NCBI RefSeq assembly: GCF_011766325.1
Contig: NZ_BLLG01000006.1
Coordinates: forward strand, 1-64,000
Direction: 5' to 3'
DNA: 64,000 nucleotides
DNA from: Streptomyces pacificus
GTDB taxonomy: Bacteria; Actinomycetota; Actinomycetes; Streptomycetales; Streptomycetaceae
Below, in pieces: positions 27,674 to 36,081 of this stretch. A program made the position numbers and the translations under genes. Numbering within the stretch: position 1 is the first letter of the stretch; the number at the start of each line of letters is the position of its first letter. Under the pieces are notes generated by a model that was not told the DNA's origin, did no database searches, and saw nothing but the letters and a program-made list of their open reading frames with translations.

Positions 27674-27904
27674 TCAATGGTTGAGGTACCGAGTGGCCGC
27701 GATCTGGATGAGGATGCCGCCGCCGGCGAAGGCGGCCCCCTTGAGGATCTGGATCACCAGCGTCCAGCGGAGGAAGCGGATCCGGCGACGCGTCTTCTCC
27801 CACAGGGGGCCAACGCGTTCCGGACCTCCGGTGGCAGCGCGGAGCCGCAGGCAGGCAGCCTTGATCTTCCTGGCCAGTCGGGCCGGAAGGGCCTTACTAT
27901 TCAA
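27674..27904 (-). CDS. Small protein with C-terminal membrane helix
   Basis: 76 aa. Basic N-terminal half (KALPARLARKIKAACLRLR) and a hydrophobic helix near the C-terminus (LVIQILKGAAFAGGGILIQIA). The start is TTG, supported by AGGAG about eight bases upstream. No family recognised. First gene of the accessory island, on the same strand as the XRE regulator. Confidence 0.5.
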   Translation of the reverse strand: MNSKALPARLARKIKAACLRLRAATGGPERVGPLWEKTRRRIRFLRWTLVIQILKGAAFAGGGILIQIAATRYLNH

Positions 27905-28108
27905 GATGGAACTCCTGGTTGGTCATCGATCTAACGGGCGTTTCGGCAGGGGAGGTCTCGGTCGCGGTTTGCCGACCCTTCAGGCCGAGCCTTCCCTGCA
28001 CTGCCGGGGGTGCGCGGCAGCCGTTAAGGGGGCGGGGCCCCTCGCACCTGTCGCTGGACACGTGTTTTCCCTGTTCCTGATTTGAGTGAGAGTCGACCAT
28101 TCAAAATG

Positions 28109-28768
28109 CTAGCGGAGTCCGCCGAGGGCGATTGCAATTTCCGTTGAGTCCCTCCCGGATGATTCAGCAGAACGGATCAGAACCTCCATTTCGGCCTTCA
28201 TTCCTGCGCGCGCAAGGATGTCGGCATATACGCCGATATCCCCTTCGCTCAGTGCCGCCCCCAGGCCCAGCAGATGAGCCACGCGGTCAGCCTCGGCCAT
28301 CGCCGCCAGGTGCGCCGGTAAATTCGAGTTCGTCGGCGCCGCGCTGTTGCGCCGGTCCCCCTTGTCAGCGGAGGTGCTGCAGGAACTGTTGCGCCGGTCC
28401 CTCTCGACCCCCGCCTCGTCGCAGGTGCACCTGCCCGCGCATCGACGGCAGGTCGACTTCCGCGCGGCCTGGAGGAGTGGCTTGAGTGCTGCGAACTCGC
28501 GGGCCAGTACGGCGGCATCTCCACCGTCTGCCACTCCCTCGGCCGCCAACCCGGACATCTCTTCGATAACTGCCGTACGCGGAAGCCGCCGTCCGTTGAG
28601 CCAGTGGGAGAGGAGCGGCGGCGAGACGTGCAGTGCCTTCGCCTTCTGCGCCATCGTGTCGCCGGGGCGGACATGGTGGATGAGGAGCTTGAGGGTTTTG
28701 GCGAACGCCTGAACCTCTTGCGTGGCCTCGGGCGCACAGGTGGTGCTAATCGATCCAAGTGACGGCAT
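28109..28768 (-). CDS. XRE-family regulator with a TTA codon
   Basis: 219 aa. N-terminal helix-turn-helix at about residues 20-70 (TMAQKAKALHVSPPLLSHWLNGRRLPR), a central Cys cluster CRRCAGRCTC, a polar linker and a helical C-terminus (AEADRVAHLLGLGAALSEGDIGV). Leu150 is TTA, making translation dependent on the bldA tRNA. It reads away from the defence operon across a 318-base AT-richer spacer, the usual place for its regulator. Confidence 0.85.
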   Translation of the reverse strand: MPSLGSISTTCAPEATQEVQAFAKTLKLLIHHVRPGDTMAQKAKALHVSPPLLSHWLNGRRLPRTAVIEEMSGLAAEGVADGGDAAVLAREFAALKPLLQAARKSTCRRCAGRCTCDEAGVERDRRNSSCSTSADKGDRRNSAAPTNSNLPAHLAAMAEADRVAHLLGLGAALSEGDIGVYADILARAGMKAEMEVLIRSAESSGRDSTEIAIALGGLR

Positions 28769-29086
28769 GCCAAACGAACCCTTCCGCTCGCTCGAGATTG
28801 CCTAGGGGGAACCGGTGATCACCGGAAGCCTAGCCACTCCCCGGCTCGGCGGTGCACAGTTCCGCGCTTTTTCCTGACTACTTTTCGGGGGTGGTTTGCC
28901 ACCTTCAATGCCGACAAATAGCCCTAAAACGGATCTTTACGGACGCCTTCTCTTTCCCCGCCTGTGTAAAGATCGCTAATCGCTGGAATGAGGATGTGGG
29001 GCCGTGCTACTAATGAATGTCCGCAGCCCGCTGCCCACCAGCCACCCGGGCCATCCCGCAGGGAGGCCCCCGCGAATGGAGATGTC
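28769..29086. promoter_or_regulatory. Divergent promoter region of the defence island
   Basis: 318 bases, clearly lower in GC than the surroundings. A perfect 9-base inverted repeat GATCTTTAC (28932-28940) / GTAAAGATC (28966-28974) with a 25-base spacer lies ahead of the HNH-like gene and is a candidate operator for the XRE protein. GGAGATGTC precedes the ATG at 29087. Confidence 0.5.
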
Positions 29087-29764
29087 ATGCCGTCCTGGCA
29101 GGATGCCGGCCTCGGAACGATGAAGCGCGTGGCCCTGTGGTTGGTCTCCGTGGTCGGCGAAGGCAATACCTTCACCAAGGAGGACCTGCGTGCAGCCTTC
29201 CCCGGGGTGTCCCAGGTCGACCGCCGCATGCGGGACCTCCGGGATTTCGGTTGGCGTATCGACACCAACAGGGAAGACGAGGAGCTGGACCCCCACGAGC
29301 AGCGCTTCGTGAAGCCCGGCGACCCTGTCTGGGAGCCAGGTCGCGCGACCCGCAAGTCAGGAACGATCGCGATCGGTGCAGCGCGCCGACGCGAGGTGCT
29401 GGCTAGGGACGGGAACATGTGCCGCTCCTGCGGCATCACCCCTGGCGAGATCTACGCCGGCACCTATGAGGCAGCCCAGCTCGACATCGCCCGTAGGGAA
29501 GTGGTGAAGCCGGACGGCACCAAGGCCACGGAATTGGTCACCGAGTGCAAGCGGTGCCGGGTGGGAGGCAGGGAGCTCGCAGTGGATCTGGGCACGGTGC
29601 TCAAGGCAGCCGCCGTCCTCGACTCAGCCGAGCGCAGCGTACTGTCCGGCTGGGTGGCGGCCGACCGGCGGGAGTTCAGCCTCCTGGAGCAGATCTGGAG
29701 CGACTACCGCTCTCTGCCTGAGGAGTCGCGGGCGCAGCTCCGGGCGGAGCTGGGACTCGGCTGA
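29087..29764 (+). CDS. HNH-like zinc-finger protein with N-terminal winged helix
   Basis: 225 aa. Residues about 12-70 (MKRVALWLVSVVGEGNTFTKEDLRAAF in part, RRMRDLRDFGWRI) look like a winged-helix DNA-binding domain; the middle resembles an HNH/McrA-type treble-clef with CRSCG and, 40 residues later, CKRC, as zinc ligands. Where active HNH nucleases have a DH or HH catalytic pair, this one has LDIARREVV, so the usual catalytic histidine is missing. It heads the operon with the ParB-like and helicase genes. Likely role: DNA recognition within the defence system; nuclease activity doubtful. Confidence 0.7.
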   Translation: MPSWQDAGLGTMKRVALWLVSVVGEGNTFTKEDLRAAFPGVSQVDRRMRDLRDFGWRIDTNREDEELDPHEQRFVKPGDPVWEPGRATRKSGTIAIGAARRREVLARDGNMCRSCGITPGEIYAGTYEAAQLDIARREVVKPDGTKATELVTECKRCRVGGRELAVDLGTVLKAAAVLDSAERSVLSGWVAADRREFSLLEQIWSDYRSLPEESRAQLRAELGLG

Positions 29765-29822
29765 GCAGCCCTGCTGCACAGAACAACCTCGTAAGAACGC
29801 GAACGGAAGCAGGAGCAAGTAC

Positions 29823-31238
29823 ATGGCCAAAGGCTACGGTCTGCCGCCGGGTGCCGAGGAGAACCGCGCCCTTGTGCGGTCCCGGTTGGAGGAGATCGCG
29901 GCCGGCGGCGGTCCCCGCGAGACCTTCACTGTCGAGTGGCGGGGCGGGCCGGAGCATCTGGAAGTCATCCAGGTGCCAGTGGGCAGCCTCTACTACAACC
30001 CGGCAACCCACCGCATCCGCGCACAGGCCGGCCACGACCCGAAGCAGGCGGAAGCGCTCGCGGACGACCCCTGGAGCAGTGACAGCCAGGCGTACTTGGA
30101 CCGACTTCTGCAGGTGCTGCCGGCAGACCCCGCCCGGACTGATCCTGAGTTCGACGAACTGATGGCGAGCCTGAAGGAGTACGGCCAGACTGATCCCGGG
30201 TTGATCACTCACGAAGGCATCCTCGTCAACGGCAATACCCGGCGCGCTGCTCTGATGCAGCTTTTCGGCCCCAACCACGCCATGCGTGTAGCCGTACTGC
30301 CGCCTTCCTGCGACTGGCAGGACATCGCTGCGATCGAACTGTCGCTCCAGCTGCGCAAGGAGCACCGGCGGGACTACTCCTACATCAACCGGTTGCTCGC
30401 GGTTCAGGAGCTAGTGGATCAAGGCACGCCCCTCGCTGTCATCGCCGCTACCTTCCGCACGACCGCGGAGCGCTGCCGACAGGACCAGTGGGTGCTCGCC
30501 CGCATCGAGTCGCTCATCGAGCGAAGCAAGACGGCCGACGAGCAGCTGTCTTTGGTCGCTTTCGAGGACCAGGCGGAGAAGTTCCGCGAACTGCACCGCG
30601 CATACGCCAAGCAGTACGCGGTCAACCCGGAGAAGGCGGAGCTCCTGCTGGAGAACCGGCTGGCGGCCATGCTCCTGGGCTTCGCCAAGACCGATGTCCG
30701 GTTCATCGACCACGACTTCCGCGACCGCTACCTCTCCAAGACGCTGCCGGACAGCGAAGCCCCAGCTGAAGCTTCGGCGGGGGTGGCCATCCCCGGTTTG
30801 GGTCGGGCTGTGAAGGGTCCGTCTGCCTCCCTTGGTGCAGCCAAGGCATTGACAGACGCCGTCCTGCACGCGCGAGCTGTCAGCCGGCCAGGCAGCGCGG
30901 CTCCGCCGGAGGCTGCGGCTGAGGCAGAGAAGGAGGTCGTGCGGCTGCGCGTGGCGATGGATCAGGCCATCAGCGATGCCGGCCGCGACGCGCGTATCAA
31001 GAAGCGCAAGCAGGCAGCACCTGCCCGCCTTGCCGATGCCGGCCGCGACATCGAGCAATGCGTTACGGACCTGGTCATGTCCCGCGCGCAGCGAAGCCTG
31101 GATGAGGAGTCGTTCGACGACGCCGTCACTGATCTACGGCAGAAACTGGAGAAGCTCGCTATCGAGACCAGGCGCACTGTGCAGCACCCAGGAGACGGCG
31201 TGACCTGGCTCCTCGAGACGTTCGGGAAGGCGCGCTAA
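29823..31238 (+). CDS. ParB N-terminal-domain protein
   Basis: 471 aa. Residues about 45-150 form a ParB/Srx-like domain with the signature GILVNGNTRRAALMQLFG; the rest is mostly helical with an Ala-rich linker (about 305-360) and a C-terminal coiled region. Unlike chromosomal ParB it lacks an obvious HTH and CTP-binding GERR-type motif and has no ParA partner. AGGAG is eight bases before the ATG. Its TAA is followed with no gap by the helicase GTG, so the two are co-translated. ParB-fold proteins act in several DNA-modification defence systems, as nucleases or regulators; here the role is inferred. Confidence 0.8.
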   Translation: MAKGYGLPPGAEENRALVRSRLEEIAAGGGPRETFTVEWRGGPEHLEVIQVPVGSLYYNPATHRIRAQAGHDPKQAEALADDPWSSDSQAYLDRLLQVLPADPARTDPEFDELMASLKEYGQTDPGLITHEGILVNGNTRRAALMQLFGPNHAMRVAVLPPSCDWQDIAAIELSLQLRKEHRRDYSYINRLLAVQELVDQGTPLAVIAATFRTTAERCRQDQWVLARIESLIERSKTADEQLSLVAFEDQAEKFRELHRAYAKQYAVNPEKAELLLENRLAAMLLGFAKTDVRFIDHDFRDRYLSKTLPDSEAPAEASAGVAIPGLGRAVKGPSASLGAAKALTDAVLHARAVSRPGSAAPPEAAAEAEKEVVRLRVAMDQAISDAGRDARIKKRKQAAPARLADAGRDIEQCVTDLVMSRAQRSLDEESFDDAVTDLRQKLEKLAIETRRTVQHPGDGVTWLLETFGKAR

Positions 31239-33059
31239 GTGGCCGACGGACCCAGTCTGACGATCGGCTTCGACATCACTCGCACGCAGGCAGCGCTGCG
31301 GACTGTGCCCGAGTACCGTGGTGCGCTGGGGCAGTTGATCGCCAGCTTCCCCAGCGGCCGGATGACCGACAGGCTCTCGGCAGCTGTCCCCATCGATAGC
31401 TTCCTCGCCAGTATCAGCGCGCTCGGGGCCTGGGCACGACCGGACAGCGTTGTATGGGAGGAAGACTTCCGTCTCCTTGTCACCGAGATGCTCGACACGG
31501 CGGACACGGCGGAGAGGCTCCTCAGCGGCTCGCCCGACGAGGACACCGTCGAGCCGGAGTCGGTCCCGGCCCTGCTGAGCGACGACTGGATCGGCCCTCT
31601 TACCCCTTTCCAGCTCCGCGACATAGCCCGCCTTCTCTCGGTCCGCCACGGAGCCAACTTCAGTGTGCCCGGCGCCGGCAAGACCCGCGTCTCCCTCGCC
31701 GTCTTCTCTGCACTCCGCCAGCGCGGAGCCGTAACCCGCATGCTTGTGGTGAGCCCGAAGTCCGCCTACGAAGCATGGCAATGGGAGCCGGAGCAGTGCT
31801 TCGCCACCGGGCTCGACGTGCAGGTGCTCGGCAAGACGGTCCCGGCCTCAGCAGACATCCTCCTCGTCAATTACGAGCGTCTGGACCGGGCCCTCGCTGG
31901 GCTGTCCCAGTGGCTGGAGGCGGCCCCAGCGATGCTCGTCCTCGATGAGGCCCACCGAATGAAGCTCGGCGGGGCCGGGGTTTACGGTGCCGCCTGCATG
32001 GCACTGGGCCCCCTCAGCCGTGTCCGGATGATCCTCAGCGGCACTCCTGCACCCAATGGCGCCAAGGACCTGGAGAACCTTCTCTCCTTCGTCTGGCCGG
32101 GGCACGGGCGGCGCGTGGTCACTCAAGCTGTCGACGGCGGCGACCTCGCCCATGCCAGCCGAGTACTGCGCCCCCTGTATACGCGGACGACCAAAGAGGA
32201 GCTCGGACTGCCTCCCATGGAGACGCGGGTGCGCCGAATCCCGATGCCGCCGCTTCACCGCGAGATCTACGACGCTCTGGTGGGGAAGCTCTCAGCCAGG
32301 GCGGCGGCCGACCGAACCGACTTCGAATCGCTCGGCAAGACAGCGCTGCGCCTGCTGATGGCCGCCACCAGCCCGGCTCTGCTCGTGGCGGGCTCAACGC
32401 GTTACGAGCCGCTGTACTTCCGCGTCCCACCGCTGGAGGTGGCCGAGGGGGATCCGCTCTCCATGCTCCTCCGCCGACTCCCCGACTACGAGCTGCCGCC
32501 CAAGTACCAGGAAACCCTATCCATCGTGTCCGCCAATGCTGAGGCCGGACGCAAGACTCTGATCTGGACGAGCTTCGTCCGCAGTATCACTTCGCTCCAA
32601 GCACTGCTGGCGCCGTTCCAGCCAGCGGCTGTGCACGGGGGGACCCCCGACCGGGAAGCTGAGTTGCGCCGCTTCCGGAAGGATCCGGACTGCAGCGTCC
32701 TCATCTCCAATCCGGCGACCCTCGGCGAGGGCATCAGCCTCCACCAGGTGTGCCATGACGCGGTCTATGTGGACCGTGATTTCCAGGCCGGCCAGTTCCT
32801 GCAGAGCCTCGACCGCATTCACCGCCTCGGCCTCGCGCTGGACACGGAGACGCGGGTCACGGTCCTTACGGCCGAAGGTACGGTCGACGAGGTGGTAGCC
32901 GTTCGGTTGGCGCAGAAACTGGACTTCATGGGGCGGATCCTCGACGACCCGGAGGTGCAGCAGCTGGGCGATCCGGAAGAGGAAGTCCCGCTGGCCGCAG
33001 GAATGGACGCCGCGGACGTGCGAGCACTCCTGGAGCATCTCGGGGCGGGAGCCGTCTAG
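31239..33059 (+). CDS. SNF2-type superfamily 2 helicase
   Basis: 606 aa. Q-like motif LTPFQLRDIARLLS, Walker A VPGAGKT (143-149), Ia region LVVSPKSAY, DEAH box at 236-239, motif III SGTPAPN, then second RecA domain with TLIWTSFVRS, HGGTPDREAE, motif V NPATLGEGISLHQVC and motif VI QSLDRIHRLGL. All ATPase residues are intact. The N-terminal 115 residues and C-terminal 60 match no domain I know. It probably moves along DNA for the ParB-like and nuclease partners. Not a type I or III restriction subunit, since no specificity subunit is present. Confidence 0.9.
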   Translation: MADGPSLTIGFDITRTQAALRTVPEYRGALGQLIASFPSGRMTDRLSAAVPIDSFLASISALGAWARPDSVVWEEDFRLLVTEMLDTADTAERLLSGSPDEDTVEPESVPALLSDDWIGPLTPFQLRDIARLLSVRHGANFSVPGAGKTRVSLAVFSALRQRGAVTRMLVVSPKSAYEAWQWEPEQCFATGLDVQVLGKTVPASADILLVNYERLDRALAGLSQWLEAAPAMLVLDEAHRMKLGGAGVYGAACMALGPLSRVRMILSGTPAPNGAKDLENLLSFVWPGHGRRVVTQAVDGGDLAHASRVLRPLYTRTTKEELGLPPMETRVRRIPMPPLHREIYDALVGKLSARAAADRTDFESLGKTALRLLMAATSPALLVAGSTRYEPLYFRVPPLEVAEGDPLSMLLRRLPDYELPPKYQETLSIVSANAEAGRKTLIWTSFVRSITSLQALLAPFQPAAVHGGTPDREAELRRFRKDPDCSVLISNPATLGEGISLHQVCHDAVYVDRDFQAGQFLQSLDRIHRLGLALDTETRVTVLTAEGTVDEVVAVRLAQKLDFMGRILDDPEVQQLGDPEEEVPLAAGMDAADVRALLEHLGAGAV

Positions 33060-33077
33060 CGCCAGCAGAACTGCGAC

Positions 33078-33266
33078 TCACAGAGTTCCGTCTCGCAGCA
33101 GCGCCTCGACGGCGTCCGCCTCCCGCTGCAGCACAATGCGCCCGCCCCCGTCGCTGAAGGCGAGGATGCGGCCGCCCGTATCCAGGCCCGCCTCCGCCAG
33201 GAGCCCAAGCGGCAGGGACACACGGCCCTCGTCATCGATCTGCAGTTCAGCTGGTTCGCGTATCAC
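33078..33266 (-). CDS. AbrB/SpoVT-type small DNA-binding protein
   Basis: 62 aa from a GTG at 33266. Sequence IDDEGRVSLPLGLLAEAGLD, then a strand-loop ILAFSDGGGRIVLQ, is the swapped-hairpin AbrB/MazE fold that binds DNA as a dimer. It is wedged on the opposite strand between helicase (18-base gap, convergent) and the NaeI-like gene (70-base gap, divergent), so it shares a promoter region with the nuclease. Probably a controller of nuclease expression, doing the job of a C protein; an antitoxin without toxin is the alternative. Confidence 0.8.
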   Translation of the reverse strand: MIREPAELQIDDEGRVSLPLGLLAEAGLDTGGRILAFSDGGGRIVLQREADAVEALLRDGTL

Positions 33267-33336
33267 AGCTGAAGTCTGCCAGTGTCCTCGTCGGACCGGG
33301 CTGCCCTGCCGTCCGGAGCCCGGATAGAGTCCTGCC

Positions 33337-34290
33337 GTGGACGGCGAAGCGATGAGCACGCAGGCAGCCCTGTGGCCTGTTGACGAACCAGGCGATCCGG
33401 AACTGGATGTCGTTGCGCAGCAGATTCTCGCTGCCGACCCGCACGGCAGGAGGACCGCAGGGGCGATCCGGCGGAGCATCGACATGCTGCTGGATGGCCA
33501 GCACACCGGTCGCTTCCGGTGGGACCAGCTGTACAAGACCGAGAAGGCCCACTTGGGCACGCTGATCGAGATCAACATGCAGCGCGAGTTCGGCTTCGCC
33601 GACGGCCTCAGCATGGACTACTCGATCGCCGGCACCGACGTCGACTGCAAGTACTCGCAGACGCTCGGCGGGTGGATGGTCCCGCCAGAGGCCCTCGTTC
33701 ACCTGCTGCTTGTCGTCTGGGCCAGCGATGAAGAGTCCAGATGGTCCGCCGGCCTCGTGCGCGCCCTGCCTGAGAGGCTGAACAACGGCGGCAACCGGGA
33801 CGCCAAGAAGACACTGAACGCCGCAGGGCGGGCCGCAGTGCGGTGGCTGTTCCACCGGGCTCCTCTCCAGGAGAACATGCTGCTGCGGCTCTCCGAGGCT
33901 GATATCAAGGCGATCTTCTCCCACAGGAGCGGCCAACGCAGGGTGGATGATCTCTTCGTGAGAGCTCAGGGCCGCCGGATCAGCCGCACTGTCGTCGCTA
34001 CAGTGGCGATGCAGGAGGACTACATGAAACGCGTCCGCTACAACGGCGGATCGCGCTCAAGGCTCCAACCCCGGGGCATCGTTATCCTGGGCCATTACTC
34101 CAGCCACGGCCGGATTGCCGAAGCGCTCGGCCTGCCCGTACCTGGTCCCGGTGAGTCGGTGAGCGCCCGGCTTGCGGCTGCCGGTCTCCGCCACGGGGAC
34201 GCACCGAGAGTAGAACTGGGCGGGCAGGAATGGGTTGTCGCGAGGCCGGATGACCCAGAGGAAGCCGTCCCCAAACTGCCGGAGACATGA
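33337..34290 (+). CDS. NaeI-like type II (IIE) restriction endonuclease
   Basis: 317 aa from GTG 33337 (312 from ATG 33352); NaeI itself is 317 aa. As I recall NaeI, its catalytic Glu70, Asp86, Asp95 and Lys97 correspond here to Glu78 (TLIEIN), Asp94 (MDYSI), Asp103 and Lys105 (VDCKYS), with identical spacing; the leucine that separates nuclease from topoisomerase activity in NaeI (Leu43) aligns with Leu51. The C-terminal half carries the CAP-like effector domain (VATVAMQEDYMKRVR, PRGIVILGH). Expected target is GCCGGC. The stop overlaps the vsr start (ATGA). Appears intact. Confidence 0.93.
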   Translation: MDGEAMSTQAALWPVDEPGDPELDVVAQQILAADPHGRRTAGAIRRSIDMLLDGQHTGRFRWDQLYKTEKAHLGTLIEINMQREFGFADGLSMDYSIAGTDVDCKYSQTLGGWMVPPEALVHLLLVVWASDEESRWSAGLVRALPERLNNGGNRDAKKTLNAAGRAAVRWLFHRAPLQENMLLRLSEADIKAIFSHRSGQRRVDDLFVRAQGRRISRTVVATVAMQEDYMKRVRYNGGSRSRLQPRGIVILGHYSSHGRIAEALGLPVPGPGESVSARLAAAGLRHGDAPRVELGGQEWVVARPDDPEEAVPKLPET

Positions 34291-34790
34291 GCGAGCAAGC
34301 GCAACCAGAGCAACAGGCCGGGCAGTGGGCACGGCCCGAAGGTTCCTGGGCCTCCTCGGCCGCGAACCGGCGGAGCATGCTCGGCAACCGGAACCGCGAC
34401 ACCGCACCCGAGCTGCTCCTCCGCTCGCTCGTCCACGCCGCTGGACTGCGCTACCGGGTGGCGGCCAAGCCGCTTCCGAAGATGCGCCGCACGGCTGACA
34501 TGGTCTTCCGCCCAGTGAAGGTGGCCGTCTTCATCGACGGCTGCTTCTGGCACGGCTGCCCAGAGCACTTCGTGATGCCCAAGACGAACCGGCCGTACTG
34601 GGAAGACAAGATCGGCCGGAATACCAAGCGCGACCGGGACACGGACAACCGCCTCGCGGAGGCGGGCTGGCTGGTGCTCCGCTTCTGGGAGCACCTCGAG
34701 CCACAGGCGTGTGCCAGGACCGTCATCGAGGCAGTGACCGCCCGGCGGCAGGAGGCCGCAGCCACGAAGCGTGACCGGAAGGCCCCCTGA
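34287..34790 (+). CDS. vsr: Very short patch repair endonuclease
   Basis: 167 aa. Nicks next to T:G mismatches that arise by deamination of 5-methylcytosine, so it limits the mutation cost of the methyltransferase. MRRTADMVF holds the catalytic Asp71, and IDGCFWHGCPEHF carries the zinc ligands and the conserved His; WEDKIGRNTKRDRD and VLRFWEH complete the family signature. It overlaps the restriction gene by four bases and converges on the methyltransferase gene. The N-terminal 30 residues are an unconserved leader. Confidence 0.95.
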   Translation: MSEQAQPEQQAGQWARPEGSWASSAANRRSMLGNRNRDTAPELLLRSLVHAAGLRYRVAAKPLPKMRRTADMVFRPVKVAVFIDGCFWHGCPEHFVMPKTNRPYWEDKIGRNTKRDRDTDNRLAEAGWLVLRFWEHLEPQACARTVIEAVTARRQEAAATKRDRKAP

Positions 34791-34806
34791 CCGCCCGCGG
34801 CGGCTG

Positions 34807-36081
34807 TCAGCTGATCTTCGCCTGGTTCAGGGAGAAGAGTTCATGCCTCTGATGGCCCTCTTGGCCGACGAAAGCTTTGAACTCGCCGAGCCTGTAGCTG
34901 AGGGCTCCGCTGGAGCGCTTCACCCTGTGGATCACGAAGTCGTGCTCGAGGTGGGCAATGTGCCGTTCGACTTCCGGCTCTGACATGTGCTGCCCGGTCT
35001 TCTCCAACCGGCTGATGATCTGGTCGACCCCGATGGGACGCTCCACCCCCCGAAGCAGCTTGTAGACGGGGTCGTGGACTACCTCTGTTGTCTCTACCAG
35101 CTCGGTGCGGGGCCCTTCCTGCCGCAGCGCCCGTGCGATGGACCGGCCCACCGCCTCGGCGACAGGCGGCGGAAAGGCGTTGCCTACCTGCCGGTACGTA
35201 CTGGTCTTCCGGCCCTCGAACACCCACTCGTCCTCGGGCTTCCAGCCCTGGATCCGGGCCACCATCTCCACGGTCAGTTTCGGTCCTGGCTTGCCTTGAG
35301 CCGGCTTCCAGCCAGGCTCTGGGGCCTGATCGCTGACACCGAGAGCGTCCACCCCCAGCTTCGCCCAAGCAGCCTTGGCGCGCGTAGGTCCTAGGTCGGC
35401 CCCACCGTGCTTCTTCGACCCTCCGACGATGGTGGGGGCGATGTCGTTGGCCTTCTCAGCCCAGCTTCTAGCGCCCTCCCAGCCTCTAGCGGCCATCAGG
35501 TCGCAAAGGGCTTCGCCCACTGTGGGCCGCTTGGCCGCCAGCGGTTCAGGCCATGTGAAGTACTCAGCGTATTCAGGGCGTAGCGCTACGAGCACGAAAC
35601 GGGGGCGCAGCTGCGGCACTCCGAAGTCGGCTGCGTGGAGGAGCTTCCACTGAGCGACGTAGCCAGCGCTCTGCAGGGTGTCGAGGACGTTCTGCCGATA
35701 GGCCGCGAAGCGATTGGCGCTGAGCCCCCGGACGTTCTCCAGTAGGAGCGCCTTGGGCTTGGCCCTCTCAGCCAGGCGCACGGCCCAGGCGAAAAGATCG
35801 CGCTCGTCGGTTGCCCCCAACTGCTTACCGGCGATGGTGAAGGGCGGGCACGGCACTCCGCCGGCGATCAGATCCATCCCGCTGAACTTCTCGGGCTTCC
35901 AGACCTCCGGATCAGCCACATCGCCTTGCCGGACATCCCAGTCTGGCCGATTCTTGCGCAGTGTGGCGACGGCGTGCATGTCGAGCTCAACGGCCAGGGC
36001 GTGCCCGAATCCGGCGCGCTCCAACCCGAGGGCCTGGCCGCCCGCCCCTGCGCAAATCTCGACAGCCTGCAGATCCGTCAT
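34807..36081 (-). CDS. DNA (cytosine-5) methyltransferase, NaeI-type
   Basis: 424 aa. Motif I ICAGAGGQALGLE, motif IV GGVPCPPF with catalytic Cys78, motif VI LLENVRGL (115-120), motif VIII QLRPR (157-161), a short target-recognition region and motif X QVGNAFPPPVAEAVG. After motif X an extra 95-residue C-terminal domain (YKLLRGVERPIGVDQIISRL, then HDFVIHRVKRSSG) looks like a winged helix. It should methylate the cognate GCCGGC sites, which are frequent on the chromosome around it. Convergent with vsr, 16 bases apart. Confidence 0.93.
   Translation of the reverse strand: MTDLQAVEICAGAGGQALGLERAGFGHALAVELDMHAVATLRKNRPDWDVRQGDVADPEVWKPEKFSGMDLIAGGVPCPPFTIAGKQLGATDERDLFAWAVRLAERAKPKALLLENVRGLSANRFAAYRQNVLDTLQSAGYVAQWKLLHAADFGVPQLRPRFVLVALRPEYAEYFTWPEPLAAKRPTVGEALCDLMAARGWEGARSWAEKANDIAPTIVGGSKKHGGADLGPTRAKAAWAKLGVDALGVSDQAPEPGWKPAQGKPGPKLTVEMVARIQGWKPEDEWVFEGRKTSTYRQVGNAFPPPVAEAVGRSIARALRQEGPRTELVETTEVVHDPVYKLLRGVERPIGVDQIISRLEKTGQHMSEPEVERHIAHLEHDFVIHRVKRSSGALSYRLGEFKAFVGQEGHQRHELFSLNQAKIS

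Noticed and set aside
29823..31238. Plasmid partition ParB
   Set aside because: No ParA, no parS nearby, HTH domain missing; abuts an SNF2 helicase instead.
31239..33059. Type I or III restriction helicase subunit
   Set aside because: No HsdM/HsdS or Mod gene; motif set and length fit SNF2 better.
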